DNA of 64,000 bases, taken from DATKUK01 sp035530655 (GTDB lineage Bacteria > Planctomycetota > Phycisphaerae > UBA1845 > DATKUK01). A model generated the notes under the pieces. The model searched no databases. It saw only the letters and a program-made list of their open reading frames with translations, and was not told the origin of the DNA. Made by a program: the position numbers and the translations under genes. Location: contig DATKUK010000103.1 of the NCBI GenBank assembly GCA_035530655.1, positions 50,105-114,104 on the forward strand, in the 5' to 3' direction. Positions 34,597 through 44,038 of the stretch are shown here, one piece after another. Every line of letters begins with the position of its first letter. Position 1 is the stretch's first letter.

Positions 34597-35448
34597 CTAA
34601 GCACCTCCGTCCTCAGCGTCGCCCGTCCACTGATCCAACACCATTCGGAAATCATCCGCATCCACATCGCCGTCGCCGTCCACGTCGGCAGCGGCGTTTT
34701 CCGTCGTGCCGTCCGGACCGGTGTAGGCGGCCACCATCTCGGCCAGATCGTCCTCATCGATGGTGCCGTCACCGGTCACGTCGGCGTTGGGCTGGGGGTC
34801 CTGCGTATCATCCGGCGCGCCGCCGGTCCAGTGAGCGAAAAACTCGCGAAAATCATCAGCGTCCACGTCGCCGTCGCCGTCCAGGTCGGCCTCGTCGTTA
34901 TCCGTGCTCCCGCCAGGCCCCGTGTAGGCTTCGACCATCATCGCCAGGTCGGCCTCGTCGACCGCCTCATCGCCGTCCAAGTCGCCGGTGAGCGATGCCG
35001 TGTCCTCATCCCCGTCGGCATCGCCCGAGGGCGGGGCCTGCACCTCGACGACCGACTCCATCGGCAGCAACTTGCCGTTGTCGAGCTCCAGGTACACCGC
35101 ACCCGCGCTGCCAAAGTGGATCGCAGTGACCGTACCGACCACCTCCTCCACCACGCCCACGCTGTTCATCGCGATGCCTCGCACGTATTGGCCGATCATG
35201 GCCGACGCGCTGGCGAATTCCTGGCGGCTGGCCAGCGACTGAAGGGTCTCATCCAGCGCCTTGGATGTCTGCACCTGTTGGATGGTGGCTACCTGCGAGA
35301 GCATTTCCTCGTTGCTCATCGGCTCGAACGGATCCTGCGCACGCAGTTGGGCGATCAACAACGTCATGAAGTCGTCGGCTGTCAGCGTCTGGCCGCCTGA
35401 GGAGCTTGGCGTCGCGCCCGTCGTGGTTCCCACTGCCGAGATGTCCAT
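34597..35448 (-). CDS. flgD: Flagellar hook-cap protein FlgD with C-terminal dockerin-like Ca-binding repeats
   Basis: 283 residues. Residues 22-75 are the FlgD N-terminal part (LTADDFMTLLIAQLRAQDPF, LSQVATIQQVQ), and ~95-137 the tudor-like part (VVGTVTAIHFGSAGAVYLEL). The usual C-terminal Fn/Ig-like domain is missing. Instead, residues 156-266 hold four calcium loops, D-x-D-G-D-x-x-x-D-x-x-D type, at 156, 188, 223 and 255. They form two units of ~67 residues, each followed by AYTGP or WTG, like dockerin type I pairs. FlgD scaffolds hook assembly. It lies between fliK and flgE. Confidence 0.93.
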   Translation of the reverse strand: MDISAVGTTTGATPSSSGGQTLTADDFMTLLIAQLRAQDPFEPMSNEEMLSQVATIQQVQTSKALDETLQSLASRQEFASASAMIGQYVRGIAMNSVGVVEEVVGTVTAIHFGSAGAVYLELDNGKLLPMESVVEVQAPPSGDADGDEDTASLTGDLDGDEAVDEADLAMMVEAYTGPGGSTDNDEADLDGDGDVDADDFREFFAHWTGGAPDDTQDPQPNADVTGDGTIDEDDLAEMVAAYTGPDGTTENAAADVDGDGDVDADDFRMVLDQWTGDAEDGGA

Positions 35449-35480
35449 TGCTTTGATCTCCTGCCCGGGGTGGGTCCGGA

Positions 35481-37142
35481 CTACACCGTCACGTCTACCG
35501 CCACCCGCGACGCATCCGCTACCGCGACTGCCGACGGCTCTTCAGGCCCGTCCTCGACAGCCTTCGGCCCGTAATACTGTTGATCCCACACGGCACCGAA
35601 GCCGCGACCCCTTTCGTGTCCGTCGCCTCGGCCGCCGGCTGCCTGCCCGTGGCTCTGGCCCGATTGGCCCGTGCCTTGCCGGGACGTCTGATCCCCATTG
35701 TTCTGCGAACTTTCGTTGGGGGCGGGCCGGCGCGTGTCCACCTCCAGTCGCTCGACCATAATGCCGTTCTGCTGCAACGCATCGCGAAGCTGTCCAAGTC
35801 GCGAGTCGATCAGATGCTTGGCCTCAGCCGTCTCAGCCAACACCTGCATGTTCAGCACGCCCTGCCGCACGCTCACGTCAAGCCGCAACGTGCCAAGCTG
35901 CGGGGGCGACAGCCGGATCTGCACCTGCCAGTTCTCTCGCCCCAGGTTGGCGCGTGCCACACGAACCACGTAGTCCACCACACGGCCTTGTGGTACACGA
36001 TCCGAAGACTGTGTTTCGGCGCGGCCTTCGCCACCCGCAAGCCGAACCTCCGACTGACCCCGGTCGGGCGCCTCGCCACCTTCCACCGGACGCAAAGCGG
36101 CGTCGGTTTCCGACGGCGCGGCTGCGCCGCTGGCGGGCGTCTGGCCGGGCTCGGATGACTTGGTGATCGTCACCTGCTCGACCATCTGCCCGTACTGAGG
36201 AGCCTCGGGGCGACCCTGTGCCTCCGGCGTCGAAGGACTGTTCGTCTGATCCGTCTGGGCAGCAACCTGCCCCCGCGCCTGCTCGGACTCTCCTTCGACC
36301 ACCCGAACCGAATCTACGCCAACCATATCACGCAGGAATTGGGTCGGGCGCGTTCCCTGCCGACTGTCATCTACTGGTGGAGACGGAGTGGGCGACTGAC
36401 TCTGCGTCTGGGATGAGGCGGGCACAGGCGTCTTCGTCGCAGGCGCGGGCTCCACGTTTCGCGGCCCGCTCGACTCAGCGGTAGCAGGCCTGCCGTCGGC
36501 ATCGGACTGTGGCTTGGCGGCGTCTGAAGCGGCTTCGCCAACGCGCGGCGGCGTTCGCCCTATCTCACCCGTAAAGGTAGAGGCAGGCTGTTGTGCCGAC
36601 AACGAACGCGCTTCACCCTCCGTGGCGACCTTGGCCTCGGGAAGGTGCGGAACAACGGGCTCGACGACCTTCGTTTGCAGCATCGGCTCCTGCCCGGTCG
36701 CTGTCGGCTGCGTCTGTTGCGTGCTGGGGCCCTGCTGAGTGGTGACGGGCACGGGCTGTGGCTCAGAGCCCTGCTGGCTCTGGTCCTGCGTCACGTTCAT
36801 GCCCGACTCACCTCCATCACCGCGTCCCGACACAGCGACGGATGCTTCCGCCGCCTTCGTGTCCCGCGGCGCCGCCTGCTTGTCGGCAGACGGGTCGCCC
36901 GACGGCTGCGGCTCGGAACGGTCCGATGCGTTCACCTCACGATGTTCGCGCTTATCTTGCGCGTCGCCCTCGGTTCGGTCGAGACGCATACGATCGTCAC
37001 CCGGCTCAAACCTGCGGTCCTTCGCTCGCCCCAACTCCTGGGCGAAGGGCTTGGCGTCCCAGTCGTCCCTCGCCTGCACCATCCCAGCCGGTGCCGTGGC
37101 AGCCTCAAGCATCACTTCAGACAGTAGCAAATCGACACGCAC
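35481..37142 (-). CDS. fliK: Flagellar hook-length control protein FliK
   Basis: 553 residues from GTG 37142. Residues ~20-390 are disordered and rich in Gln, Pro, Ser, Glu and Thr, the molecular ruler part. The C-terminal domain (~395-490) has VRVARANLGRENWQVQIRL, PPQLGTLRLDV and LRDALQQNGIMVERLEVD, the Flg_hook type-III substrate-specificity switch. A Gly/His/Arg-rich tail follows. It measures hook length and signals FlhB to switch export; the FlhB here has an unusual cleavage motif. Confidence 0.88.
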   Translation of the reverse strand: MRVDLLLSEVMLEAATAPAGMVQARDDWDAKPFAQELGRAKDRRFEPGDDRMRLDRTEGDAQDKREHREVNASDRSEPQPSGDPSADKQAAPRDTKAAEASVAVSGRGDGGESGMNVTQDQSQQGSEPQPVPVTTQQGPSTQQTQPTATGQEPMLQTKVVEPVVPHLPEAKVATEGEARSLSAQQPASTFTGEIGRTPPRVGEAASDAAKPQSDADGRPATAESSGPRNVEPAPATKTPVPASSQTQSQSPTPSPPVDDSRQGTRPTQFLRDMVGVDSVRVVEGESEQARGQVAAQTDQTNSPSTPEAQGRPEAPQYGQMVEQVTITKSSEPGQTPASGAAAPSETDAALRPVEGGEAPDRGQSEVRLAGGEGRAETQSSDRVPQGRVVDYVVRVARANLGRENWQVQIRLSPPQLGTLRLDVSVRQGVLNMQVLAETAEAKHLIDSRLGQLRDALQQNGIMVERLEVDTRRPAPNESSQNNGDQTSRQGTGQSGQSHGQAAGGRGDGHERGRGFGAVWDQQYYGPKAVEDGPEEPSAVAVADASRVAVDVTV

Positions 37143-37154
37143 GATGTATCCGTC

Positions 37155-37814
37155 CTACCCTGTTGAGCCTGTCGGCGTCGTGGTGTCCTCCGCCTGCGAT
37201 GCCGCTCCTTGCTCGATCGTGTTGAGAACTCGTCCGATCCACTCCCGATCCTCGGGCGTGGTACATTCCTCGATGATGTCCCGGCCCTTGCGACTATTCA
37301 TAGCGGAAAGAAACTGTGCCGCATCGGCTTCCTTCTTCTGCTGAAGCAGATACTTGGCGATTTTCGGATCAATGCTTTCCAAATACACCAGCGATTGCTT
37401 GAACCCGTCTCGCTGCTCCTGCTCGAGCCAGGCTTGTCGGGCCTCCTCATACTGCGCCACCTCCTGCTGGAGGGCCTCACGCTGCCGCAATTGCTCGAGC
37501 CTGGCCGTATCGATCAGCGACACCAGGTTCTGGAGTTCCCGGTGATGCCAGTCGAACCGCCGAGCGAAGATTTCCTCCAACTCCTCGTCATGACGGATCT
37601 TCTCGCTGGCCGCTTGCGGGGCCGGCTGGGTTGCCGCCGGTTGGGTCGCGGGCGCCTGGTCCTTGCCAAGCTCGCCCCGCAACACCATGGCAATCTGCTC
37701 GACCCGCTCGGCGCTGAGCCGCCCGGACGCCCAGGCCACCCCAATCAGCACGGCCATCACCAGTAGGTTGACGATGGCGAGGATCGCTACGGCGTTGTAG
37801 ATCCGCTTCAGCAA
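37155..37814 (-). CDS. MotE-like membrane coiled-coil protein between fliJ and fliK
   Basis: 219 residues, starting at TTG 37814 three bases after the fliJ stop. One N-terminal membrane helix (AILAIVNLLVMAVLIGVAWA), a Pro/Ala/Thr/Gln linker (QPAATQPAPQAAS), a long coiled coil (~85-155, EQLRQREALQQEVAQYEEAR), and a C-terminal part with YLESIDPKIAKYLLQ, which resembles the MotE/FliJ-adjacent family. In other bacteria MotE occupies this site and helps the motor. The match is by architecture only. Confidence 0.65.
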   Translation of the reverse strand: MLKRIYNAVAILAIVNLLVMAVLIGVAWASGRLSAERVEQIAMVLRGELGKDQAPATQPAATQPAPQAASEKIRHDEELEEIFARRFDWHHRELQNLVSLIDTARLEQLRQREALQQEVAQYEEARQAWLEQEQRDGFKQSLVYLESIDPKIAKYLLQQKKEADAAQFLSAMNSRKGRDIIEECTTPEDREWIGRVLNTIEQGAASQAEDTTTPTGSTG

Positions 37815-37817
37815 CGG

Positions 37818-38279
37818 TTACGTCTCCACCATCCGCAGGCGCAGATAGCGCTGCGTGCTCATTTCGTCAGCATCGGCCGCCTCTCGGCGCTGAAGCTCAT
37901 AGTGATAGCGCTGCTCCCGCTTTTGCCTGAGCGTCTCCAGGACCTTCACCTTTTTGGTGGCCTCAGCCAGCAAGGCCCGCTCCCTGGCCAATTGCGCCTG
38001 CAACTGGCGGACCCGGGCCATCGCATCGAGCACCCCTCGCTGGAGATGCGACAGCCAGTGTCGATGGCGCGATACCTGTCCCACATCCAATGCGCCCACC
38101 AACGGACCCGCCCGCATGGCCGCCACCTGCTGGTCGATCCGGTTCTGCAACAGGCCGATCTCGCGCTGAACCTTCGAGATTGTCCGAAGGCTCTCGGCCA
38201 CCACGCGTTTGGCTTGGTCGGCCTCCTGCAGTCGAATCCGCAGAACCGGTTCCAGTCGGAAAAGAAATCGCTTCGCCAT
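37818..38279 (-). CDS. fliJ: Flagellar export chaperone FliJ
   Basis: 153 residues, nearly all alpha-helical coiled coil. MAKRFLFRLEPVLRIRLQEADQAKRVVAESLR begins it as in FliJ, and the charged Gln/Arg/Glu helix continues to the end. FliJ sits inside the FliI ATPase ring like a gamma subunit and links it to FlhA. It follows fliI by 17 bp. Confidence 0.88.
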   Translation of the reverse strand: MAKRFLFRLEPVLRIRLQEADQAKRVVAESLRTISKVQREIGLLQNRIDQQVAAMRAGPLVGALDVGQVSRHRHWLSHLQRGVLDAMARVRQLQAQLARERALLAEATKKVKVLETLRQKREQRYHYELQRREAADADEMSTQRYLRLRMVET

Positions 38280-38296
38280 TCTGCTCGTCTCTTTCT

Positions 38297-39676
38297 TTAC
38301 GTCGGCCCGTCGCCGACCGCCCCAACCGGGGCACCTCGGTGCACACGGGCCTTCTTTGCCAATTCCGCAATACGTCCGTTCAGTTCGAGCAGTTGCTTCT
38401 TCGCCTGGTCGAAGCCGATGTGCTCTGCGATGCCCTGCCGCAGATACGCATCGATCAACGGCTTGGCGTCCAGAGCCAGGTCATATTCGGAATTCGTTCC
38501 CCTCGCATAGGCGCCGATGTTGACCAGGTCCTCGATATCGCGCCAGACAGCCAGAACGCGCGACGCGGTGCGCGCCGCCTCCATCTGCTCGTCGTCGACC
38601 ACGTCGATCATGACACGGCTGATGCTCTCGAGCACGGACACCGCGGGATAGTGCCCGCGATTGGCCAGACCCCGCGACAGCCAGACGTGACCGTCCAGAG
38701 CACCCCGCACCGCATCGCTGATCGGTTCGTTGATGTCGTCACCCTCAACCAGCACCGTGTAGAAGCCGGTAATGCTTCCGGTCTGGGTGCGCCCGCTTCG
38801 CTCCAGCAATTGCGGAAGCATGGCGAAGACACTCGGGGTGTAGCCCTTCGTCGCCGGCGGCTCCTCTGCGGCCAGGCCGATCTGACGCTGGGCCATGGCC
38901 AGCCGCGTGAGCGAATCCACCAGCAGCAGGACATCAGCGCCTTGGTCGCGGAAATACTCGGCCACCGCCGTAGCCAAAAAGGTCGCGCGGACGCGAAGCA
39001 CCGGTGATTCGTCGGATGTGCTGACAATCACGACGGAACGTTTCAGTCCGTCCTTGCCCAAATCCTTACTTAAAAAGTCGCCGACCTCGCGCCCGCGCTC
39101 ACCCACCAATGCCACAACCGTCACATCCGCGGAGGTGTAACGGGCAATCATGCCCATCAGCACCGACTTGCCCACACCCGTCCCGGCAAAGATACCGAGA
39201 CGTTGCCCACGCCCCGCGGTCAGTAATCCGTCTATACTGCGGATGCCCGTGCCGAGCGGCTCGTCGATCCGCAGACGAGACATGGCCTTCGGCGCCTGCC
39301 TGAACAGCGGGTAGTACTGCTCCCCGCAGAGCGAACCGCCCTCGTCGATCGGGTCGCCCATACCGTTGATTACGCGACCCAGAAGATCGCCGCCAACGGC
39401 CACGGTCTGCTGCGTGGTCCTGCATTGGACCGCATCACCCTTGCTCACGCCTGATACGTCACCCAACGGCATGAGCAATGCCTGGTCACCCCGGAAACCC
39501 ACCACCTGGGCCTGCACCAGCCGCCCCGTGCGGGTGGTCATTTCGCACATCGCACCCACCGGTGCGCGCAGCCCAGCCACCGACACCCTCATGCCCGTGA
39601 TACCGTCGACCGTGCCCGTCAGCCCTTGCGGGATCATCTGCTCGACGGCCTCGAACTGGGGGGCAAAGACGCTCAC
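38297..39676 (-). CDS. fliI: Flagellar export ATPase FliI
   Basis: 459 residues from GTG 39676, which overlaps the fliH stop (GTGA). Walker A GIFAGTGVGKSVLMGM (~165), VALVGERGREVGDF, VLLLVDSLTRLAMAQR (Walker B), and SGRTQTGSITGFYTVLVEGDD are the rotary-ATPase motifs. The N-terminal GLTGTVDGITGMRVSVAGL matches the family. FliI powers release of export substrates from chaperones. The order fliG-fliH-fliI-fliJ is standard. Confidence 0.95.
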   Translation of the reverse strand: MSVFAPQFEAVEQMIPQGLTGTVDGITGMRVSVAGLRAPVGAMCEMTTRTGRLVQAQVVGFRGDQALLMPLGDVSGVSKGDAVQCRTTQQTVAVGGDLLGRVINGMGDPIDEGGSLCGEQYYPLFRQAPKAMSRLRIDEPLGTGIRSIDGLLTAGRGQRLGIFAGTGVGKSVLMGMIARYTSADVTVVALVGERGREVGDFLSKDLGKDGLKRSVVIVSTSDESPVLRVRATFLATAVAEYFRDQGADVLLLVDSLTRLAMAQRQIGLAAEEPPATKGYTPSVFAMLPQLLERSGRTQTGSITGFYTVLVEGDDINEPISDAVRGALDGHVWLSRGLANRGHYPAVSVLESISRVMIDVVDDEQMEAARTASRVLAVWRDIEDLVNIGAYARGTNSEYDLALDAKPLIDAYLRQGIAEHIGFDQAKKQLLELNGRIAELAKKARVHRGAPVGAVGDGPT

Positions 39677-40392
39677 GCCACCGACCCTTCCCGCTCGCCG
39701 GGCACAAGCTGCTCGGCGATGCGGTCCAATTGGCCTTGCACCGTTGCGTCGACCTGGCCGCTGCCCGTCCGGATCACGCATCCACCTCGATCGATCGATT
39801 CGTCCGCCACCATGTGCAGGTGATCAAGCCGGCCTGTCTGCTGCGCCCACTGCTGACAGAACCTTTGAACCGACTCCAGTTCGGCCGGGTGCACGTGAAC
39901 CACGACGTCACTCGACGAACTGACCAGCGCCACCGCTTCCTGCACATTGGACGCAGCCACCTGCGCGTCGCCAGCCACAATACGCTTGACGACTTTGCCG
40001 GCGATGGCCAGCGCAAGCCGCACCAGATCGCTGTGAGCCTGCGAAAGCATCCGCCGCTTCTGCTGATCGAAGTCGTCAAACAGCGCCGTCAACGTCGCGA
40101 GCAGTCTCTCCTGGTCTAGGCCGAAGCGCTCGCGTGCCTCGGCCAAGCCCTGTTCGTGCCCGGCACGTCGACCCTCGGCCAGACCTGCCTGGTAGCCCTT
40201 GGCATGACCTTGCTGCTTGGCCTGTTCGGTCAATTCGCGCCTGCGGCGTTGCGCATCGGCCAGGATCGACGCGGCCTCGACACGCGCGCGGGCGAGGATC
40301 CCGTCCGCCTGCGCTCGGATGTCGGCCAGGCTGAACACACTCAGTTGCAGCCCTTGCCGTCGCACGTCCTCTGCCTTGATCACCGTCGACAA
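39673..40392 (-). CDS. fliH: Flagellar assembly protein FliH
   Basis: 239 residues from TTG 40392, preceded by GGGAG. A long coiled coil (ADGILARARVEAASILADAQ to ~125) contains GYQAGLAEGRRAGHEQGLAEA, a GxxxG-type repeat typical of FliH. The C-terminal part has VVVHVHPAELESV and GGCVIRTGSGQVDATVQGQL, shared with V/F-type stator subunits. FliH regulates FliI and docks it at the C-ring. Confidence 0.9.
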   Translation of the reverse strand: MSTVIKAEDVRRQGLQLSVFSLADIRAQADGILARARVEAASILADAQRRRRELTEQAKQQGHAKGYQAGLAEGRRAGHEQGLAEARERFGLDQERLLATLTALFDDFDQQKRRMLSQAHSDLVRLALAIAGKVVKRIVAGDAQVAASNVQEAVALVSSSSDVVVHVHPAELESVQRFCQQWAQQTGRLDHLHMVADESIDRGGCVIRTGSGQVDATVQGQLDRIAEQLVPGEREGSVA

Positions 40393-40519
40393 CGTCCTAT
40401 CTCCCTACGGCGCCGTCCGGCGCCGACTGCGTTCACCGTCGCGGCGAAAGCCGATTCGTCACCCGGTTGCACGTCATTCCGACCACCTCCGCCGTGCGGC
40501 TCGCCACTCTACTTGCGTG

Positions 40520-41575
40520 TTACACCACCATTTCCTTCTCGCCGCCTCGACCGGCGATCATAACTTCGCCAGCATCCTCCAGACGTCGCACCACATCGAC
40601 GATGCGCTGCTGAGCGGCCTCAACATCGCTGAGGCGCACGGGCCCCATATAAGCCATGTCTTCCTTGATCATCTCCGCCGCCCGCGTCGACAGGTTCGTG
40701 TAGATCTTCTCCTTCAACTCGTCGCTGGCCGTCTTCAGCGCCAGAGCCAGCTCGTCGTTGTCGATCTCCTTCAAGACCGCCTGAATGCCTCGGTCGTTGA
40801 CCAGCATCAGATCCTCGAAGACAAACATGAGTCGCCGGATCTGCTCCACCAGATCGGGGTCCTCCGCCTCCAGCGACTCCAGGATGCCCTTTTCCGTGGC
40901 GCGGTCGGCGAGGTTCAGCATTTCGGCCACCGCCTCCACCCCACCCACGCGGGCAAACTGCTCGGCGAACATGCCCGAGAGCCGGTGCTCCAACCCCCGC
41001 TCCACCTCCTTGATCACCTCCGGGCTGGTCTGCTCCATGTTGGCGATGCGCGTGACGACCTCCAACTGCTTGGAGGCCGACAGACCCGACAGAATCTCAC
41101 TCCCCTTGGACGGCGGAAGATGCGCGAGGATCAGCGCGATGGTCTGCGGGTGCTCGTCCTGAATGAACGTGAGCAGGTTCTCGCTCTCGGCTCTTTGCAG
41201 AAAGCTGAACGGTTGCTTGGAAACCTGATGCTCGATCTGTTGAATGATCCGTTGGGCGTTGTCCTTGCCCAGCGAACCCTCCAGCAGTCGCCGAGCATAC
41301 TCCAATCCGCCCTGGTCGATGTACGATTTGGCCAACGCGAGGTTGTAGAACTCCTCGATCACCGCCTCCCGCTGGTCGCGACCTATGCCTTGAAGCGACG
41401 CGACCTCGCGCGTGATATCCTCAACGTCGTCCTCCAGAAGGTGCTGGAGCACCTGCGATGCAGCATGTTCGTCGAGAGATACCAACAGGACAGCCGCTTT
41501 GCGCGACCCGCTCAGCGACTGCGGTTCGGTCGTCCCGGGTGCTGACGACGTTTTGGCCACTGCTCCTGCTCCCAT
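40520..41575 (-). CDS. fliG: Flagellar motor switch protein FliG
   Basis: 351 residues. Motifs in order: SGSRKAAVLLVSLDEHAASQVL (N-terminal), PFSFLQRAESENLLTFIQDEHPQTIALILAHLPP with ASLQ-type motifs (middle), VAEMLNLADRATEKGIL, and the C-terminal torque helix IRRLMFVFEDLMLVNDRGIQAVLKEID with the charged residues that meet MotA. FliG is the rotor subunit. It begins 4 bp after fliF, as usual. Confidence 0.95.
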   Translation of the reverse strand: MGAGAVAKTSSAPGTTEPQSLSGSRKAAVLLVSLDEHAASQVLQHLLEDDVEDITREVASLQGIGRDQREAVIEEFYNLALAKSYIDQGGLEYARRLLEGSLGKDNAQRIIQQIEHQVSKQPFSFLQRAESENLLTFIQDEHPQTIALILAHLPPSKGSEILSGLSASKQLEVVTRIANMEQTSPEVIKEVERGLEHRLSGMFAEQFARVGGVEAVAEMLNLADRATEKGILESLEAEDPDLVEQIRRLMFVFEDLMLVNDRGIQAVLKEIDNDELALALKTASDELKEKIYTNLSTRAAEMIKEDMAYMGPVRLSDVEAAQQRIVDVVRRLEDAGEVMIAGRGGEKEMVV

Positions 41576-41579
41576 TCGC

Positions 41580-43235
41580 CTACCCGTTCTCTTTCTCCAT
41601 CCACCGCTTCACCAGCCCCGCGGCCGAGGCTGGGTCTTCCCGCACCATGTCGTTTAGCTGCTCGATCATCTCGCCCGTCCGCACGCTCTTCTCATCGAGT
41701 TCCTGCGCGACCAGGACACCCCGGCCCTCCTGGGCATCGCCTACGGGCGGCGCCTCGCCCGACAGGACTTCAGCCATCGGGATATCGCCCGCCCCCAAAC
41801 CGGCCAAGACCGTCCCATCCGCCCCAATCGAAACCGGTGCGCGCCTGCCCAGCAGAAGCATCATGAACAGACTTACCACCGCCAACGCCCCAAGCCCCAC
41901 CTGCTGGCCATACGTCTTCGTCAAGGCCAGGGCGCCCATCGAGGCTGCCTCGGGCGCGGACTCCAACAGCGCCGGGGTGTTCACGTCGTAATACATGGTC
42001 ACCTGAACCTGTTGCGGTTCGGTCGCATGGATCAGGGGCATGACCTGCTTGCGGATCTCTTCCAGTTGCCCGGTCCCCAGCAAGGCCGCGTCGTCCGGCT
42101 CCTTGCCCTCGTTTCCGGGCTGCTGGAGGAACACCGCCTTCAAATAACTGCGAGGCACGTTTACCGCCGCGTTCAATTGCCGTACGGCTCCCAACCCTGT
42201 TTCCGTTCTGACCACACGTTCGTCCGCCGGTTCGGACTTGATTCGTTCCGTCTTCTTCTCGTTCTGGTCCGACGGACCGCCCACCGATGCAACGGCCTGT
42301 CCGACGTTGGGCACCACTCCCGGCTCGGCACCCGGACGGTTGCGGGTTTCGGTCTGCTTGGTGCTTTCGATCTCCAGATCGATCGTCTTATTCTGCGTCC
42401 GGTGGTATTCCTGGCGCGCCGACGACTCAAGCTCGGCGAAGATGTTCACCACCACACCCGGAATCGCGCGCAACTGATCGCGAACCTTCTGCGTGTAATG
42501 CTCCTCGGCCTTCTTGGCCAACTCGAGCAGGTCGGACGCCGCTGCGCTCGCGCTGTCGTGGTCGCGTACGCGGTATGACTTACCCGTCCGCCCGTCGGTG
42601 ATCCCGACTTTGGTAGCGTCCAGGCCCGCCACGGCTCCAGCCACGAAGCCGGCAATGGCATCCACGTTCTCGGCGGTGAGCCCCTGGCCCGGCTGGGTCC
42701 ACACCATCACGCTCGCCGTGGGGCTCGCCGCGACGGATCCCAGGCCCCGCCGCATCGGCTTGTCGATCACGACCTTCGCCTGTTGGATTCCCCGGAAGTC
42801 ACTCAGCATCTTCGACAGCTTGTTAGCCTTCGCGTATGCCCAGATTCGATGGCTGTCAGCCTGACTTCGGAACGGACTGTCATCCTCGATGATCTTCTCG
42901 ATGGTCAGACTCGTGTCGGCCGGCAGCATCTGACGTTCGCCCAGCCGCGCCAGGACGCGGTCGCGGTCGCTGCGCCCCACAAAGATCTTGCTGCCCTCCA
43001 CCTGGTACGAGATTCCCATGCTGCGCAGCTCGTTCTCGGCCGACAGCAGTTGATCCGGCGAGGAAAACCCCTCGAAAACCACCGGCACCATCTCGGGACG
43101 CGCCGCCCATTGCAGCAGCCACACCATCGAGAGCACCACCAGCACCGCACACAGACCGATTGCCAGACGCTGCGAAGTGGTCAGCCCCGACAAGTGCTGG
43201 GCAACCTGTACCAGGCTCTTGCGAAGGAATTCCAT
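41580..43235 (-). CDS. fliF: Flagellar MS-ring protein FliF
   Basis: 551 residues. First membrane helix AIGLCAVLVVLSMVWLLQWAA (~25-45), a ring-building domain with FEGFSSPDQLLSAENELRSMGI, then DKPMRRGLGSVAASPTASVMVW, and the second helix VGLGALAVVSLFMMLLLGRR (~455-475). The C-terminal tail (VREDPASAAGLVKRWM) binds FliG. FliF is the first structure assembled. It is 47 bp after fliE. Confidence 0.95.
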   Translation of the reverse strand: MEFLRKSLVQVAQHLSGLTTSQRLAIGLCAVLVVLSMVWLLQWAARPEMVPVVFEGFSSPDQLLSAENELRSMGISYQVEGSKIFVGRSDRDRVLARLGERQMLPADTSLTIEKIIEDDSPFRSQADSHRIWAYAKANKLSKMLSDFRGIQQAKVVIDKPMRRGLGSVAASPTASVMVWTQPGQGLTAENVDAIAGFVAGAVAGLDATKVGITDGRTGKSYRVRDHDSASAAASDLLELAKKAEEHYTQKVRDQLRAIPGVVVNIFAELESSARQEYHRTQNKTIDLEIESTKQTETRNRPGAEPGVVPNVGQAVASVGGPSDQNEKKTERIKSEPADERVVRTETGLGAVRQLNAAVNVPRSYLKAVFLQQPGNEGKEPDDAALLGTGQLEEIRKQVMPLIHATEPQQVQVTMYYDVNTPALLESAPEAASMGALALTKTYGQQVGLGALAVVSLFMMLLLGRRAPVSIGADGTVLAGLGAGDIPMAEVLSGEAPPVGDAQEGRGVLVAQELDEKSVRTGEMIEQLNDMVREDPASAAGLVKRWMEKENG

Positions 43236-43282
43236 CCGATCAGCTCCACATTACGGCAGGCTCCGGGTCGGGCCCGACCGCA

Positions 43283-43597
43283 CTAGACGCGCATCTGTTG
43301 AATCTCCTCATACGCGTCCATCAGCTTGTTCCGGATCTCCATCAACAGCCCGAACGCCACCTGGGCCTTACGAACGGCACTGAACACCTCAGCCATATTC
43401 TCCGTCTCGCCTGTCGCCAGCCGCTCGACGCCGGCTGTCGCCTCCTGCTGGAGGTTGTTGACCTGGTTCAGGCTCTCCAGCAGCACCGTCTTGAAATCCT
43501 TGCCCGCCGGCGCCGAGCGCTGCGGATGATCGGGACGGGTGATCGGCGAGGGACGAGTCAGGGGGTTGACATTGTTTACGTCCATCGAGTCCGGCAT
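43283..43597 (-). CDS. fliE: Flagellar hook-basal body protein FliE
   Basis: 104 residues, the usual length. FKTVLLESLNQVNNLQQEATAG and MAEVFSAVRKAQVAFGLLMEIRNKLMDAYEEIQQMRV are the FliE signature; the C-terminal helix is nearly canonical. FliE joins the MS ring to the rod. The order flgB-flgC-fliE-fliF is standard. Confidence 0.95.
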   Translation of the reverse strand: MPDSMDVNNVNPLTRPSPITRPDHPQRSAPAGKDFKTVLLESLNQVNNLQQEATAGVERLATGETENMAEVFSAVRKAQVAFGLLMEIRNKLMDAYEEIQQMRV

Positions 43598-43625
43598 GAT
43601 CCGCCACCTCTGCCTTCCACCGCCG

Positions 43626-44024
43626 CTACGCCAGCAACCGCAACGTGTTGCTCACCATGGATTTAGTCACCTGCATCGCCGTGATGTTCGCCTCGTAGGC
43701 CCGCGCCGCCTCCAGCGCGTTGATCATTTCCGTGCTTACCTGCACGTTCGGATACCGAACATAGCCATTCGCATCGGCGTCGGGGTGTCCCGGCTCGTGG
43801 ACCAACCTCGGCGGGGCCGGATCCTCGCCGATCCGCCCCACGTGCACACCCCGGCCGCCGCCGCCGTCGCCCTCGGCAAAAACGACGAAGCGCCGGCGGT
43901 AGGGCTCGCCCTGGCCATCCGCGTTGCGCGTGGTGAATGCGTTGGCCAAATTGCCCGCCACGGTGTCCATACGTATGCGTTGCGCCTGCAGCGCCGAAAC
44001 GCTAATGTCGAGTGCATCAAACAT
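43626..44024 (-). CDS. flgC: Flagellar basal-body rod protein FlgC
   Basis: 132 residues. N-terminal MFDALDISVSALQAQRIRMDTVAGNLANAFTT and C-terminal YPNVQVSTEMINALEAARAYEANITAMQVTKSMVSNTLRLL are the FlgC rod signatures. The central loop is slightly Gly-rich (GGGGRGVHVG). FlgC forms the proximal rod with FlgB and FliE. It is 14 bp after flgB. Confidence 0.95.
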   Translation of the reverse strand: MFDALDISVSALQAQRIRMDTVAGNLANAFTTRNADGQGEPYRRRFVVFAEGDGGGGRGVHVGRIGEDPAPPRLVHEPGHPDADANGYVRYPNVQVSTEMINALEAARAYEANITAMQVTKSMVSNTLRLLA

Positions 44025-44038
44025 CGCTCAGTTCAACC

